From Nonomuraea gerenzanensis (GTDB lineage Bacteria; Actinomycetota; Actinomycetes; Streptosporangiales; Streptosporangiaceae): 64,000 nucleotides of DNA. Location: NCBI RefSeq assembly GCF_020215645.1, contig NZ_CP084058.1, positions 3,410,001-3,474,000 on the forward strand. Direction: 5' to 3'. How positions within the stretch are numbered: the first letter of the stretch is position 1; the number at the start of each line of letters is the position of its first letter. A program made the position numbers and the translations under genes. Below are positions 22,314 through 30,195 of the stretch, in pieces. The notes under the pieces were generated by a model, which was not told where the DNA came from, did not search any database, and saw nothing but the letters and a program-made list of their open reading frames with translations.

Positions 22314-25154
22314 TCACGCGCGGATCGACGACTGTGACCGCGCGGCTACGTCGCGCTCCTTGATCGCCCGTTCGAGCCAGTAGTCGCTGCCCGCCTGCTC
22401 GGCGACCACGATCGCCTCGGAGCCACACCGGACGGCCTCGGCGGTCCTGCCGAGGAGGCGGTGGGCGCGTGCCAGATAGACCAGGCAGCCCATCTCCGTC
22501 GTCTTGGCGACGACCCGCGCCGTCTGGAGGACCTCGGTGAGCACGGTGACCGCCGTCTCCAGCTCGCCGAGCTCGATCAGGGCTCTGCCGCGCGACACCG
22601 CGAACTCCGCCTGCCCGTGCACGTCACCGGCGCGGGCGGCCATCGCCGCCCCCTCCTCCAGCAGGACCGCGGCGTCCTCGAACCGCTCGAGGTGGATGTG
22701 GGCGCGCGCCGCCACCAGCAGGGCGTAGCGTTCCCCGACCTCCGAGCCCGCCTCGCGGGCGATGGCGCGCTGGGCCAGCGCGTGCCCCAGGGCGTCGGAG
22801 AACCGCTCCCACTTCAGCAGCGTGGAGGCCAGGTTGCCGTGCGCCCGCTGCTCGTTGAAGCGATCGCCGAGCTGCCTGGCCAGGCGCAGGTGCCACTCGT
22901 GGTGATCGAGGGCGAGGGGGTCGCCCTTGAAGTACAGGCCCGTCGCCAGGTGGGCGTGCGCCTCCATCCTGATGACCGGATCCTGGAGGCGCTCGCCCGT
23001 CGCGAGCAACCGCTCGCCCAGCGAGATGAGCCCGTGCACGCGGAAGGCCCGCTGCTGGTACCACCACAGGGCGAGACCGATCGCCGCGCCCGCGCGCGCG
23101 ATGTCGTCGTCCGGATCCGCCATCGCCTGGAGGGCTGCGGCGAGCAGCGTGGCCTCCTCCCGCCCGAGCCATTCGCGGGCCTCCTCCGCGCCGTCGAAAC
23201 GGCGGCCCCGCGCATCGAGCTCCGGGTACAGGCAGTGCACCCGATGCGGGTCGCTGGTCGTCGCCGCGGCGCGCGCGGACTCGGCGTAGTAGCCGATCGC
23301 CCGCTTGAGCGGCGGGATGCGCTCGGCGGCGGGAATCAGGTCGCCGGCGAAGAGCCGGACGAGATCGTGTGAATGGTAGCGCCCCGGCTCGCCGGCCTCG
23401 AGAAGATGGGCGTCACACAGGCGGTCGAGCGCGCGTTCGACGTCGGAGGCGGGCAAACCCGACAGCGCCGCGGCCGCCTCCACGGTGACGTCGGGCAGGT
23501 GGAGGAGCCCGAGCAGGGCCAGCAGGCGCGCGGCCGCGCCGTCGGCCTCGCGGGTGCTGGTGTTCAGCGCGCCCCAGCTCGCCTCCAGGCTCGAACGTAC
23601 GGCGAGCTCGCCCGCCTCCAGCTCGCTCAGCCGGCGCCGTTCGTCGGAGAGCCGGGCCGTCAGCGCGCCCACCGTCCAGTCGGGGCGATCGGCCAGCCGC
23701 GCGCCGGCGATGCGCAGCGCCAGGGGGAAGCCGTCGCACAGCCGGGCCAGCCGCGCCGTCTGGTCGAGGTCGGCGGAGACCCGATCGGCACCGACGAGCT
23801 TGGACAGCATGGCGGTGGCCTCGGCGTCCGAGAGAGGGGCCAGGCTGAGCTGGGCGCAGTCGTCACCGGCCATCAGGGACTCCCTGCTCGTCACCAGGAC
23901 CGCCGTGCCCAGGGGCGCGGAGACGAACGGCCTGACCTGGCCGAGGTCGGCGGCGTTGTCGAGGAGCACCAGCAGCCGCCTGCCCTGGAGCTTGCTCCGC
24001 CACAGGGCGGCGGCCTCGTCCTCGTCCGAGGGGACGGCGTCGTCCGGCGTGCCGATGCCGCGCAGCAGCCGGCTGAAGATCTCGTGTGAGGACAGGCGAG
24101 GGACGTTCGGGGTGCCGCCGCGCAGATTGACGTACAGCTGCCCGTCGGAGAACCGCTCCCGCACCGCGTGGGCGACCCGGACGGCCAGCGCCGACTTGCC
24201 GACGCCAGGCGGGCCGCAGATCCCGACGAACGGATGCGGCGGCGCGTCACCCCAGGGGTCGAGGAGGGCCTTCAGGCTGACCGTCTCCCGGGCGCGCCCG
24301 ACGAAGGCGATCAGGTCGCGAGGTAACTGCCGGGGGATGACGGGGTCGGGGACCGCCGGCCCGCCGGAGCCGGACAGGACGACGCGGTGCGCCAGCCGCA
24401 GGCCCTCGCCGGGATCGACGCCCAGCTCGTTCGCCAGGACGCGCCTGGCCTCGTCGAAGGCCATCAACGCCTCGGCCTGCCGCCCGCATCCGTGCAGCGC
24501 CAGGACGAGCAACTCGCGCGGACGCTCGCGGAGAGGATGGCCGCGGATCAGGTCGTGCAGCTCGGCGAGCCCCTCCTCAGGGCGGCCGAGGCGCACCAGA
24601 GCCTCGGTACGGGCCTCGACGGCGGTCAGCCGCAGCTCCTCCAGCCGGGCGCACTCACCGTCCGCGAAGGGGCCGGGCACGCCGCTCAGCGGACGGCCCC
24701 GCCAGAGCTTCAGCGCCTCGTCGAGGTCATGTAACGCCTGCTCGACGTCGTCGGCCTTCTTGGCCTGCCCCGCGGCGTCCACCCGCTCGGCGAAGGCGTG
24801 CGCGTCGATCCGCCGCGGATCGAGGTCCAGCCGGTAACCGCCCGCCGTGCGGGCCACGATGCCGGGCGGGTCACGCCGCTTACGGTGGGGCTCGAGAGCC
24901 CGCCGTAAGCCCGCGATGTAGGTGTAGACGCTCTGCGCGGCGCTGGGTGGAGGACTGTCGCCCCAGAGGCCCTCGATCAGCTGGGCCAGGGTGACCACGC
25001 GGCCGGAACGCGTCGCGAGCATCGCCAGGAGTGCCTGCTGGAGCGGCGGTCCGACGTCGGCTTCCCCGCCGCCGACCACACAGACGACCGGGCCGAGGAG
25101 GCCGATGGACAGACCGGGCGCCAGCGGCCCCTTCTGATCGAGACTCGGATACAC
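22314..25154 (-). CDS. SARP/AfsR-type transcriptional regulator with NB-ARC and TPR domains
   Basis: This 946-aa protein starts at GTG 25154. Domain order: OmpR-type winged helix (about 15-105, LLGPVVCVVGGG... SVYTYIAGLRRALEP), bacterial transcriptional activation domain (about 110-255), STAND ATPase with Walker A GPPGVGKSA (about 312-320) and Walker B RRLLVLLDNA, then helical/TPR repeats. This is the AfsR architecture, which activates secondary metabolism or development in response to signals. No biosynthetic cluster adjoins it. It lies 269 bp downstream of the secreted peptide gene on the same strand, so the two may be co-regulated. It converges on pucR-like. Confidence 0.94.
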   Translation of the reverse strand: MYPSLDQKGPLAPGLSIGLLGPVVCVVGGGEADVGPPLQQALLAMLATRSGRVVTLAQLIEGLWGDSPPPSAAQSVYTYIAGLRRALEPHRKRRDPPGIVARTAGGYRLDLDPRRIDAHAFAERVDAAGQAKKADDVEQALHDLDEALKLWRGRPLSGVPGPFADGECARLEELRLTAVEARTEALVRLGRPEEGLAELHDLIRGHPLRERPRELLVLALHGCGRQAEALMAFDEARRVLANELGVDPGEGLRLAHRVVLSGSGGPAVPDPVIPRQLPRDLIAFVGRARETVSLKALLDPWGDAPPHPFVGICGPPGVGKSALAVRVAHAVRERFSDGQLYVNLRGGTPNVPRLSSHEIFSRLLRGIGTPDDAVPSDEDEAAALWRSKLQGRRLLVLLDNAADLGQVRPFVSAPLGTAVLVTSRESLMAGDDCAQLSLAPLSDAEATAMLSKLVGADRVSADLDQTARLARLCDGFPLALRIAGARLADRPDWTVGALTARLSDERRRLSELEAGELAVRSSLEASWGALNTSTREADGAAARLLALLGLLHLPDVTVEAAAALSGLPASDVERALDRLCDAHLLEAGEPGRYHSHDLVRLFAGDLIPAAERIPPLKRAIGYYAESARAAATTSDPHRVHCLYPELDARGRRFDGAEEAREWLGREEATLLAAALQAMADPDDDIARAGAAIGLALWWYQQRAFRVHGLISLGERLLATGERLQDPVIRMEAHAHLATGLYFKGDPLALDHHEWHLRLARQLGDRFNEQRAHGNLASTLLKWERFSDALGHALAQRAIAREAGSEVGERYALLVAARAHIHLERFEDAAVLLEEGAAMAARAGDVHGQAEFAVSRGRALIELGELETAVTVLTEVLQTARVVAKTTEMGCLVYLARAHRLLGRTAEAVRCGSEAIVVAEQAGSDYWLERAIKERDVAARSQSSIRA

Positions 25155-25184
25155 GTAGGGAGCTTAGTCCCGTTCGGTGAGGCC

Positions 25185-25282
25185 GGAAGGGCCCGTGTGC
25201 CGCGTGTAGAAGATATGTAGATGCGGCCGGTAGCTTGTCAACCGACCATAACTGGTGTGTATTGGGTCACGTGGGCCCTTCC
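25185..25282. repeat. Widely spaced 10-bp inverted repeat upstream of the SARP gene
   Basis: GGAAGGGCCC (25185-25194) and GGGCCCTTCC (25273-25282) are perfect reverse complements 78 bp apart in the leader between the peptide gene and the SARP gene. The enclosed DNA is AT-richer than average. They could be paired operator half-sites or the base of a large RNA stem. I see no target-site duplication to suggest a mobile element. The rest of 25155-25423 holds no convincing gene. Confidence 0.5.
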
Positions 25283-25423
25283 TGATGAATGACTCAGGCA
25301 AGGACGAGCGGGCAGCGGGTTGCGGGACCGCGGCGCCTCTCTACTTGCCGAGCCATCGTGCTCCGGTCACGGAGTGCGGTCCGCGTCCGGACGTGCCTTG
25401 CCTTGGAGGACGTTGGCCACCGG

Positions 25424-25558
25424 TCAGCAGCAACCGGCGTCTCCGGTCATGCTCGAGAGGGAAGACGTCGTGGCACTCGCGGCCGTAACATTACCTCCAA
25501 GGGCTATCGCGGTGCCGACCGCGACAGCCAGGATCGACAGGGCAATGCGCATGCGCAT
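25424..25558 (-). CDS. Small secreted pre-peptide (44 aa), candidate signalling peptide
   Basis: An ATG at 25558 with GGGAG seven bases upstream opens a 44-codon frame ending in TGA at 25424. The product has a classic Sec signal peptide: basic start MRMR, a hydrophobic core of about 17 residues (IALSILAVAVGTAIALGG) and a signal-peptidase I site after TAASA. The predicted mature peptide is TTSSLSSMTGDAGCC (15 aa) with a C-terminal Cys pair. Most codons end in G or C, consistent with real coding. It lies head to head with the XRE-TPR regulator (60 bp gap), the layout of RRNPP receptor-peptide pairs, and upstream of a SARP gene on the same strand. Function is inferred; a small envelope peptide or a random frame is possible. 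Confidence 0.65.
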   Translation of the reverse strand: MRMRIALSILAVAVGTAIALGGNVTAASATTSSLSSMTGDAGCC

Positions 25559-25618
25559 GGGGGTTCTCCCTCGCCTATGTGGGTTGCTCGGATTTCATCT
25601 TCTCAGGGAGCGGCAGCT
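25559..25618. promoter_or_regulatory. Divergent control region between peptide and XRE-TPR genes
   Basis: Only 60 bp separate the two start codons, so the promoters must overlap or face each other. Each gene has a GGGAG/GGAG ribosome-binding site, seen as CTCCCT at 25565-25570 and AGGGAG at 25605-25610. No canonical -35/-10 pair stands out. This is where an autoregulating XRE protein would be expected to bind. Confidence 0.45.
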
Positions 25619-26902
25619 GTGACCACATCTGACCTCGTCGGTCTCCGTATCAAGACGGTTCGGCGGCAACGCGGCTTGTCGCAGGCGCAGCTGGCGCATC
25701 CCGAGCTGTCCGACAGCTACGTCTCGCTGATCGAGAGCGGTAAGCGCACTCCTACCCCTGCGGTCCTGGAGCTCCTGGCCAACAAGCTTGACTGCTCGCT
25801 GTCCTATCTGATCAACGGTGTCACCGCCGAGCAGATGGAGGATATCGAGCTGGCTCTCGGCTACGCGCGGCTGGCACTCGAGAACGGTGAGGTCGCCGAG
25901 GCCCGCACCCGCTTCGCGGAGCTCCTGGGAAACAGTAACTTGGCAGGTTTGACAGGGCTTCGTCAAGAAGCCGAGTTCGGGCTGGCCCTCGCCACGGAGG
26001 CGGCCGGCGATCTCGACCAGGCCATCTCGATCATGCTGAAGCTTCGCGAGGAGGAGCTCTCCCCCGAGCGCGCCATCGAGGTGGCCGTGGCGCTGTGCCG
26101 CGCCTACCGCGAGAGCGAGCGGCTGAGCGAGGCCGTCGAGGTCGGCGAGCAGCTGCTGAGCGGCAACGTCCGCCAGCCCTGGAACGATCTGCTGGTCGAG
26201 CTGGCCGCCACCCTGCTCATGGCCTACAACGAGCGCGGCGACATGCTGCGCGCCAGGCAGTTCGCGGCCGAGCTGCTCAACGCGGCCGACGCGCTGGGCA
26301 CCCCCCGCTCCATCGTGGCGGCCAACTGGAACGCCTCCCTCGTCGCCCGCGCCACCGGCCACCGCGAGGAGGCGGTGGCCTTCATCGAGCGGGCCCTGGC
26401 CGTGCAGCTGGAGCACGGCCAGCCGCGCAACACCGCCCGGCTGCGGCTGCAGGCCGCCCGGACACGGCTGCGCACCGGCGCGCAGGACCCGAGAAGCGCG
26501 CGCGACGTGCTGCGCGCGGCGATCACGGAGTTCGAGCAGACCTCGACCAGCACCGTCGACCAGTCCATCCTCTACCTGGAGCTGGCCTGCGCCGAATACA
26601 TGAGCGACGACCTCGACAGCGCGGCCGAGCACGCCGCCTCCAGCAGGAGCCTGCTGCCCGAGTTCGGCCACTCGATGGGTGCCGAGGCCAACCTGCTGCT
26701 CGCTCGCATCTACGGCGCCGTCGGCCGCATGGAGGAAGGCCGCGCGCACGCCGCCGCCGTCGAGAGCTGGCTGTCGCCGCTGCCCGACTCCCGCCGCTCG
26801 GCCGCCCACTGGTACGCCACGGCCGAGACCATGGAGCAGCTCGGCGACGCCGACGGAGCGGTCGACGCCTACCAGCGGGCGCTGGCCTGCGCGGGATTGT
26901 AG
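25619..26902 (+). CDS. XRE-family regulator with C-terminal TPR array (RRNPP-like architecture)
   Basis: I chose GTG 25619 because GGAG lies 8 bp upstream and the helix-turn-helix begins right after it, giving 427 aa. Residues ~5-65 form an XRE helix-turn-helix (LVGLRIKTVRRQRGLSQAQL, SYVSLIESGKRTPTP). The remaining ~360 residues are helix pairs typical of tetratricopeptide repeats (LALGYARLALENGEVAEART, ALATEAAGDLDQAI, ETMEQLGDADGAVDAYQRAL). Size and order match NprR-like peptide-binding regulators of the RRNPP family, though XRE-TPR proteins of other functions also exist in actinomycetes. It is divergent from a 44-aa secreted peptide gene. CopC follows 59 bp downstream. Confidence 0.92.
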   Translation: MTTSDLVGLRIKTVRRQRGLSQAQLAHPELSDSYVSLIESGKRTPTPAVLELLANKLDCSLSYLINGVTAEQMEDIELALGYARLALENGEVAEARTRFAELLGNSNLAGLTGLRQEAEFGLALATEAAGDLDQAISIMLKLREEELSPERAIEVAVALCRAYRESERLSEAVEVGEQLLSGNVRQPWNDLLVELAATLLMAYNERGDMLRARQFAAELLNAADALGTPRSIVAANWNASLVARATGHREEAVAFIERALAVQLEHGQPRNTARLRLQAARTRLRTGAQDPRSARDVLRAAITEFEQTSTSTVDQSILYLELACAEYMSDDLDSAAEHAASSRSLLPEFGHSMGAEANLLLARIYGAVGRMEEGRAHAAAVESWLSPLPDSRRSAAHWYATAETMEQLGDADGAVDAYQRALACAGL

Positions 26903-26961
26903 GCCCGGTTCGCAGCGCGACGTCCGGACCGGGCAGGGGCGTCGGTAGCCTTGGGGGTGCC

Positions 26962-27612
26962 ATGAAGAGATCCCCGTTCGCGGCCCTCACCGCGATTCTC
27001 GCCGCCGCTCTGCTCACGTCCGGGCTCGCCGCCGGGCTCGTGCTCGGCCTCGCCGGGCCCGCGCTCGCGCACGACACGCTGAAGAGCAGCTCCCCGGCCA
27101 AGAACGCCGAGGTCACGTCCCTCGACGAGGTCAAGCTCGAGTTCAGCGCCAAGGTGCGCATGCCGTTCGTCATCGTGCGCGGCGACGGCGACGCCCAGCA
27201 CCAGAGCGGCAAGCCCGAGGTCGACGGCGCCGTGGTGACACAGGCTGTCAAGGGGCCGCTGCCCGACGGGAAGTACACGATCGCCTACCGCGTCGTGTCC
27301 TCCGACGGGCACCCCATCGAAGGGGAGATCCCGTTCCGGGTGAAGGGCGCCGAGCCGCCGTCCCCCAGCCCGTCCCCCTCCCCGTCCGCATCCGCGTCCC
27401 CCTCTGCGGCTGCGTCCGCGTCCGCGGCTCAGGAGCCCGCGGCCACCGTCGCGTCGAGCGCGCCTGCGGCCTCGCCCACCGGCGTCGCCGCCACCGAGCA
27501 GGCGGCGGCCGAGCAGGGCGGGACGTTCCCCGTCTGGCTGATCATCGTCATCGGGGCGCTCGTCGGCATCGGCATCGGGTTCCTGCTCAGCGCGAGGAAG
27601 AAGCAGCCATGA
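26962..27612 (+). CDS. copC: CopC-like copper-binding protein, membrane-tethered
   Basis: This 216-aa protein has a signal peptide ending at ...GPALA|HDTLKSSSP. The mature N-terminal His and the later SSDGHPIEG segment are the conserved copper ligands region of CopC/YcnJ-type domains (about residues 38-125). A Ser/Pro/Ala-rich linker (SPSPSPSASASPS) leads to a C-terminal membrane anchor (about 193-211). It binds Cu2+ outside the membrane and should hand it to the CopD-like protein encoded next, whose start overlaps its stop (ATGA). Confidence 0.94.
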   Translation: MKRSPFAALTAILAAALLTSGLAAGLVLGLAGPALAHDTLKSSSPAKNAEVTSLDEVKLEFSAKVRMPFVIVRGDGDAQHQSGKPEVDGAVVTQAVKGPLPDGKYTIAYRVVSSDGHPIEGEIPFRVKGAEPPSPSPSPSPSASASPSAAASASAAQEPAATVASSAPAASPTGVAATEQAAAEQGGTFPVWLIIVIGALVGIGIGFLLSARKKQP

Positions 27613-29585
27613 GCCGGGCGGCGCGCCTCGCGCTCGTGACCGCGGCGGCCGCGATCGCCGCCCTGGTCATCGGCATGATCGCCGGGGGCAGGGCGTTTCC
27701 CCGGATCATCCCGGGGCTGCCCGACGCCGGCGCGGTCGTGCGCTGGGGGCTGCCGCTGTCCAAGCTGCTCATGGACGCCTCCGGCGTGATCACCGTGGGC
27801 CTGCTGCTGATGGCCGCCGCGCTGCTGCCCAACGACAAGGGCGTGCTCGGCAAGAGCGCCCTGGAGTACGTCAAGGCCAGCTCCTGGGCCGCCCTGGTGT
27901 GGGCGGGCGCCGCGTTCCTGTCGATCGTGTTCGGCGTGGCCGACTCCATGGGCAGGAGCGTGCCGCAGATCCTCGACCGCGCGTTCCTGACCAGCTACGC
28001 CACCCAGACCACGCAGGGCGTCGCGCTGACGCTGGTCGTGCTGTTCGGGGTGGCCATCGCGCTGTTCTCGCGCGGCGCCATCACCGCGGGCGCGGCGGCG
28101 GGGCTGCTGGTGTTCGCGATGGTGACGCTGCTGCCCGCGCCGCTGACCGGGCACACCTCCTCCTCGCCCAACCACGACCTGGCCACCTCCTCGGTGTCGC
28201 TGCACCTGCTCTCGCTCGCTCTGTGGACGGGCGGCCTGGGCGTGCTGGCCCTGCACGCGCTGCGCAAGCAGCCGCAGCTCGACGTGGCCGCGGCGCGGTT
28301 CTCCCGGATGGCGCTGTGGTGCTACGCCGGGGTGGGCCTGTCCGGGGTCTTCGCGCTGGTGGCGCGGCTGGGCGCGGTCTCCGACCTGTGGACCTCCGAG
28401 TACGGCCTGCTCGCCGTGGCCAAGCTCGTGGCGTTCGTGCTGCTCGGCTACATCGGCTACTGGCACCGCCAGCGCACGCTCGCCGACCTGGAGGCCCGCA
28501 AGCCGCGGGCGTTCACCCGGCTGGCCGCCGGCGAGACGGTGCTCATGTTCGCCACCATCGGCATCGCTGTGGCGCTGTCGCGCACGCCGCCGCCCGAGTA
28601 CACGATCCCCGCCGACCGGGCGTTCGAGCTGCTCGGCTTCCCCCTGCCGCCGCCGATCACCATCGGCAACGTCTTCTCGCTGTGGTGGCTCGACCTGTTC
28701 TTCGCCGTGGTGGCGGCCGTGCTGGCCGGGCTCTACGGGGCCGGAGTGCTGCGCCTGCGCCGGCGCGGCGACAAGTGGCCGTGGGGCCGCACCGCCTCCT
28801 GGTTCGTCGGCGTCGCGCTGCTCGTCCTCTGCACGCAGAGCGGCCTGGCCCGGTACGCGCAGGTCATGTTCGACGTACACATGATCGAGCACATGACGCT
28901 GTCGATGGTGGTGCCGATCTTCCTCGTCCTGGGCGGGCCGGTCACCCTGGCCCTGCGCGCGCTCAAGCCCGCCGCCCGGAGGGGCGACAGGGGGCCGCGC
29001 GAGTGGATCACCACGATCCTGCACAGCCGGTTCACCAAGGTCGTCACGCATCCCGTGGTCGCCACCGCGATCTTCGTGGCCTCGACGTACGCGCTGTACT
29101 TCACGCCGCTGTTCGAGTCGGCGATGAAGGAGCACCTCGGCCACATCTGGATGACCCTGCACTTCCTGATCAGCGGGTGCCTGTTCTTCTGGGTGATCAT
29201 CGGCGTCGACCCGGGGCCCAACCGGCTCCCGTACGTCGGGCGGCTGCTGATGCTCTTCGTCACCATGCCGTTCCACGCCTTCTTCGGCATCGCGCTGATG
29301 ATGATGGGCGGCGTGATCGCCTCCGGCTGGTACGAGCAGCTCGGCCGCACCTGGGGCGACACGCTGTTGCAGACGCAACGCGACGGCGGCGCCATCGCGT
29401 GGGGCTTCGGTGAGATCCCCACGCTCATCGTCCTGCTGGCCATCGCCGTGCAGTGGTACAAGGACGACAACAGGCAGGCCCGGCGCGCCGACCGCAAGGC
29501 CGAACGCGGCGGTGGCGGCGACCCCGAACTTGACTCCTACAACGCCTATCTCGCCCGTCTCAACCGCGCCGACAAGGGCGAGTAG
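27609..29585 (+). CDS. CopD-CtaG fusion: copper transport and cytochrome oxidase assembly protein
   Basis: This 658-aa protein has about 16 membrane spans. The first half is CopD-like (LTGHTSSSPNHDLATSSVSLHLL, LWTGGLGVL). From about residue 350 it is CtaG/caa3-type (PF09678-like) with FDVHMIEHMTLSMVVP, LHFLISGCLFFWVIIGVDP and TMPFHAFFGIALMMMGG. The His-rich membrane motifs suit copper import and delivery to cytochrome c oxidase. The fusion is known in actinomycetes. It is translationally coupled to copC and ends with a charged cytoplasmic tail. Confidence 0.94.
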   Translation: MSRAARLALVTAAAAIAALVIGMIAGGRAFPRIIPGLPDAGAVVRWGLPLSKLLMDASGVITVGLLLMAAALLPNDKGVLGKSALEYVKASSWAALVWAGAAFLSIVFGVADSMGRSVPQILDRAFLTSYATQTTQGVALTLVVLFGVAIALFSRGAITAGAAAGLLVFAMVTLLPAPLTGHTSSSPNHDLATSSVSLHLLSLALWTGGLGVLALHALRKQPQLDVAAARFSRMALWCYAGVGLSGVFALVARLGAVSDLWTSEYGLLAVAKLVAFVLLGYIGYWHRQRTLADLEARKPRAFTRLAAGETVLMFATIGIAVALSRTPPPEYTIPADRAFELLGFPLPPPITIGNVFSLWWLDLFFAVVAAVLAGLYGAGVLRLRRRGDKWPWGRTASWFVGVALLVLCTQSGLARYAQVMFDVHMIEHMTLSMVVPIFLVLGGPVTLALRALKPAARRGDRGPREWITTILHSRFTKVVTHPVVATAIFVASTYALYFTPLFESAMKEHLGHIWMTLHFLISGCLFFWVIIGVDPGPNRLPYVGRLLMLFVTMPFHAFFGIALMMMGGVIASGWYEQLGRTWGDTLLQTQRDGGAIAWGFGEIPTLIVLLAIAVQWYKDDNRQARRADRKAERGGGGDPELDSYNAYLARLNRADKGE

Positions 29586-29776
29586 CGGATCGGTCATGCC
29601 CTTCTACCTTCCGATTACACGTCCCTGGACCGGCAGGTAGCCTTTCTTCGAGGGGAGACGGGCATAACCCCATCAGCTAGCGTGCGTATGCCTTGAGGGG
29701 GGACGCGCACCGCACGGATGGGGGCGCCGGAGTGGGGACCGGTGCTTGGCCCGGGTGCCAAGGAAGGCGAGAACCA

Positions 29777-30184
29777 TTGTCGGAAGAGACACGGATGCGC
29801 GGGGGGCAGAGCCTGGCCGAGGCGCTCGAAAGTTATCTGGCCGAATGGTCGGAGCGCACGGGAATCACGGTCGAGACGTGGGCGCTGCCCGCCACCGACG
29901 TGCCGTCCCGGGTGTCGAGCGGCGTCATGACCACCATGCGTGAAGCCCTGTCCAACGTCGAGCTGCACAGCAGGGCCCGGACCGTGTCCATCGCCGTGAC
30001 GGTCGGCAAGAGCGGCCTGCGGATGACCGTCAGCGACAACGGCCAGGGGTTTCCCAGCGTGCGGGCCGGGCGCGGGATCGCCAGGATGCGGGCGGCCCTC
30101 GCCGAGGTGGGCGGCACTCTGTCGGTCAACAGCGTGCAGGGTGAGGGCACCACGGTGACGGGGGTGGTGCCGAGGCGGCGGTGA
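29777..30184 (+). CDS. Stand-alone histidine-kinase-type ATPase (HATPase_c) protein
   Basis: I chose TTG 29777 because GGAAGG lies 9 bp upstream, giving 135 aa; ATG 29795 is the alternative. The protein is almost only a GHKL ATP-binding fold: N box REALSNVELHS, G1 box DNGQGF, GRGIARMR and GEGTTVTG. This matches the end of NarL-type sensor kinases, but the dimerisation/His domain and any sensor are absent. It could be an anti-sigma-like kinase, or a kinase remnant. The ~190 bp before it shows no gene; it contains a short CTTGGC/GCCAAG stem (29745-29762) next to the ribosome-binding site. It converges on map. Confidence 0.85.
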   Translation: MSEETRMRGGQSLAEALESYLAEWSERTGITVETWALPATDVPSRVSSGVMTTMREALSNVELHSRARTVSIAVTVGKSGLRMTVSDNGQGFPSVRAGRGIARMRAALAEVGGTLSVNSVQGEGTTVTGVVPRRR

Positions 30185-30195
30185 GCGGGCCGGGG

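Noticed and set aside
22317..22344. A CGCGCGG/CCGCGCG stem as terminator between the PucR and SARP genes
   Set aside because: The arms are only 7 bp of GC-only sequence with a 14-nt loop inside the SARP coding end, expected by chance at this GC content.
25185..25282. A small mobile element bounded by the 10-bp inverted repeat
   Set aside because: No target-site duplication, no second copy in the window and no transposase were seen.
25294..25356. A 20-codon minus-strand frame between the peptide and SARP genes
   Set aside because: It is short, Arg-rich, has no ribosome-binding site and does not look like a peptide precursor.
25255..25488. A 77-codon plus-strand frame upstream of the XRE gene
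   Set aside because: It has no ribosome-binding site and no domain, and it overlaps the secreted peptide gene on the opposite strand, which has a signal peptide and a good ribosome-binding site.
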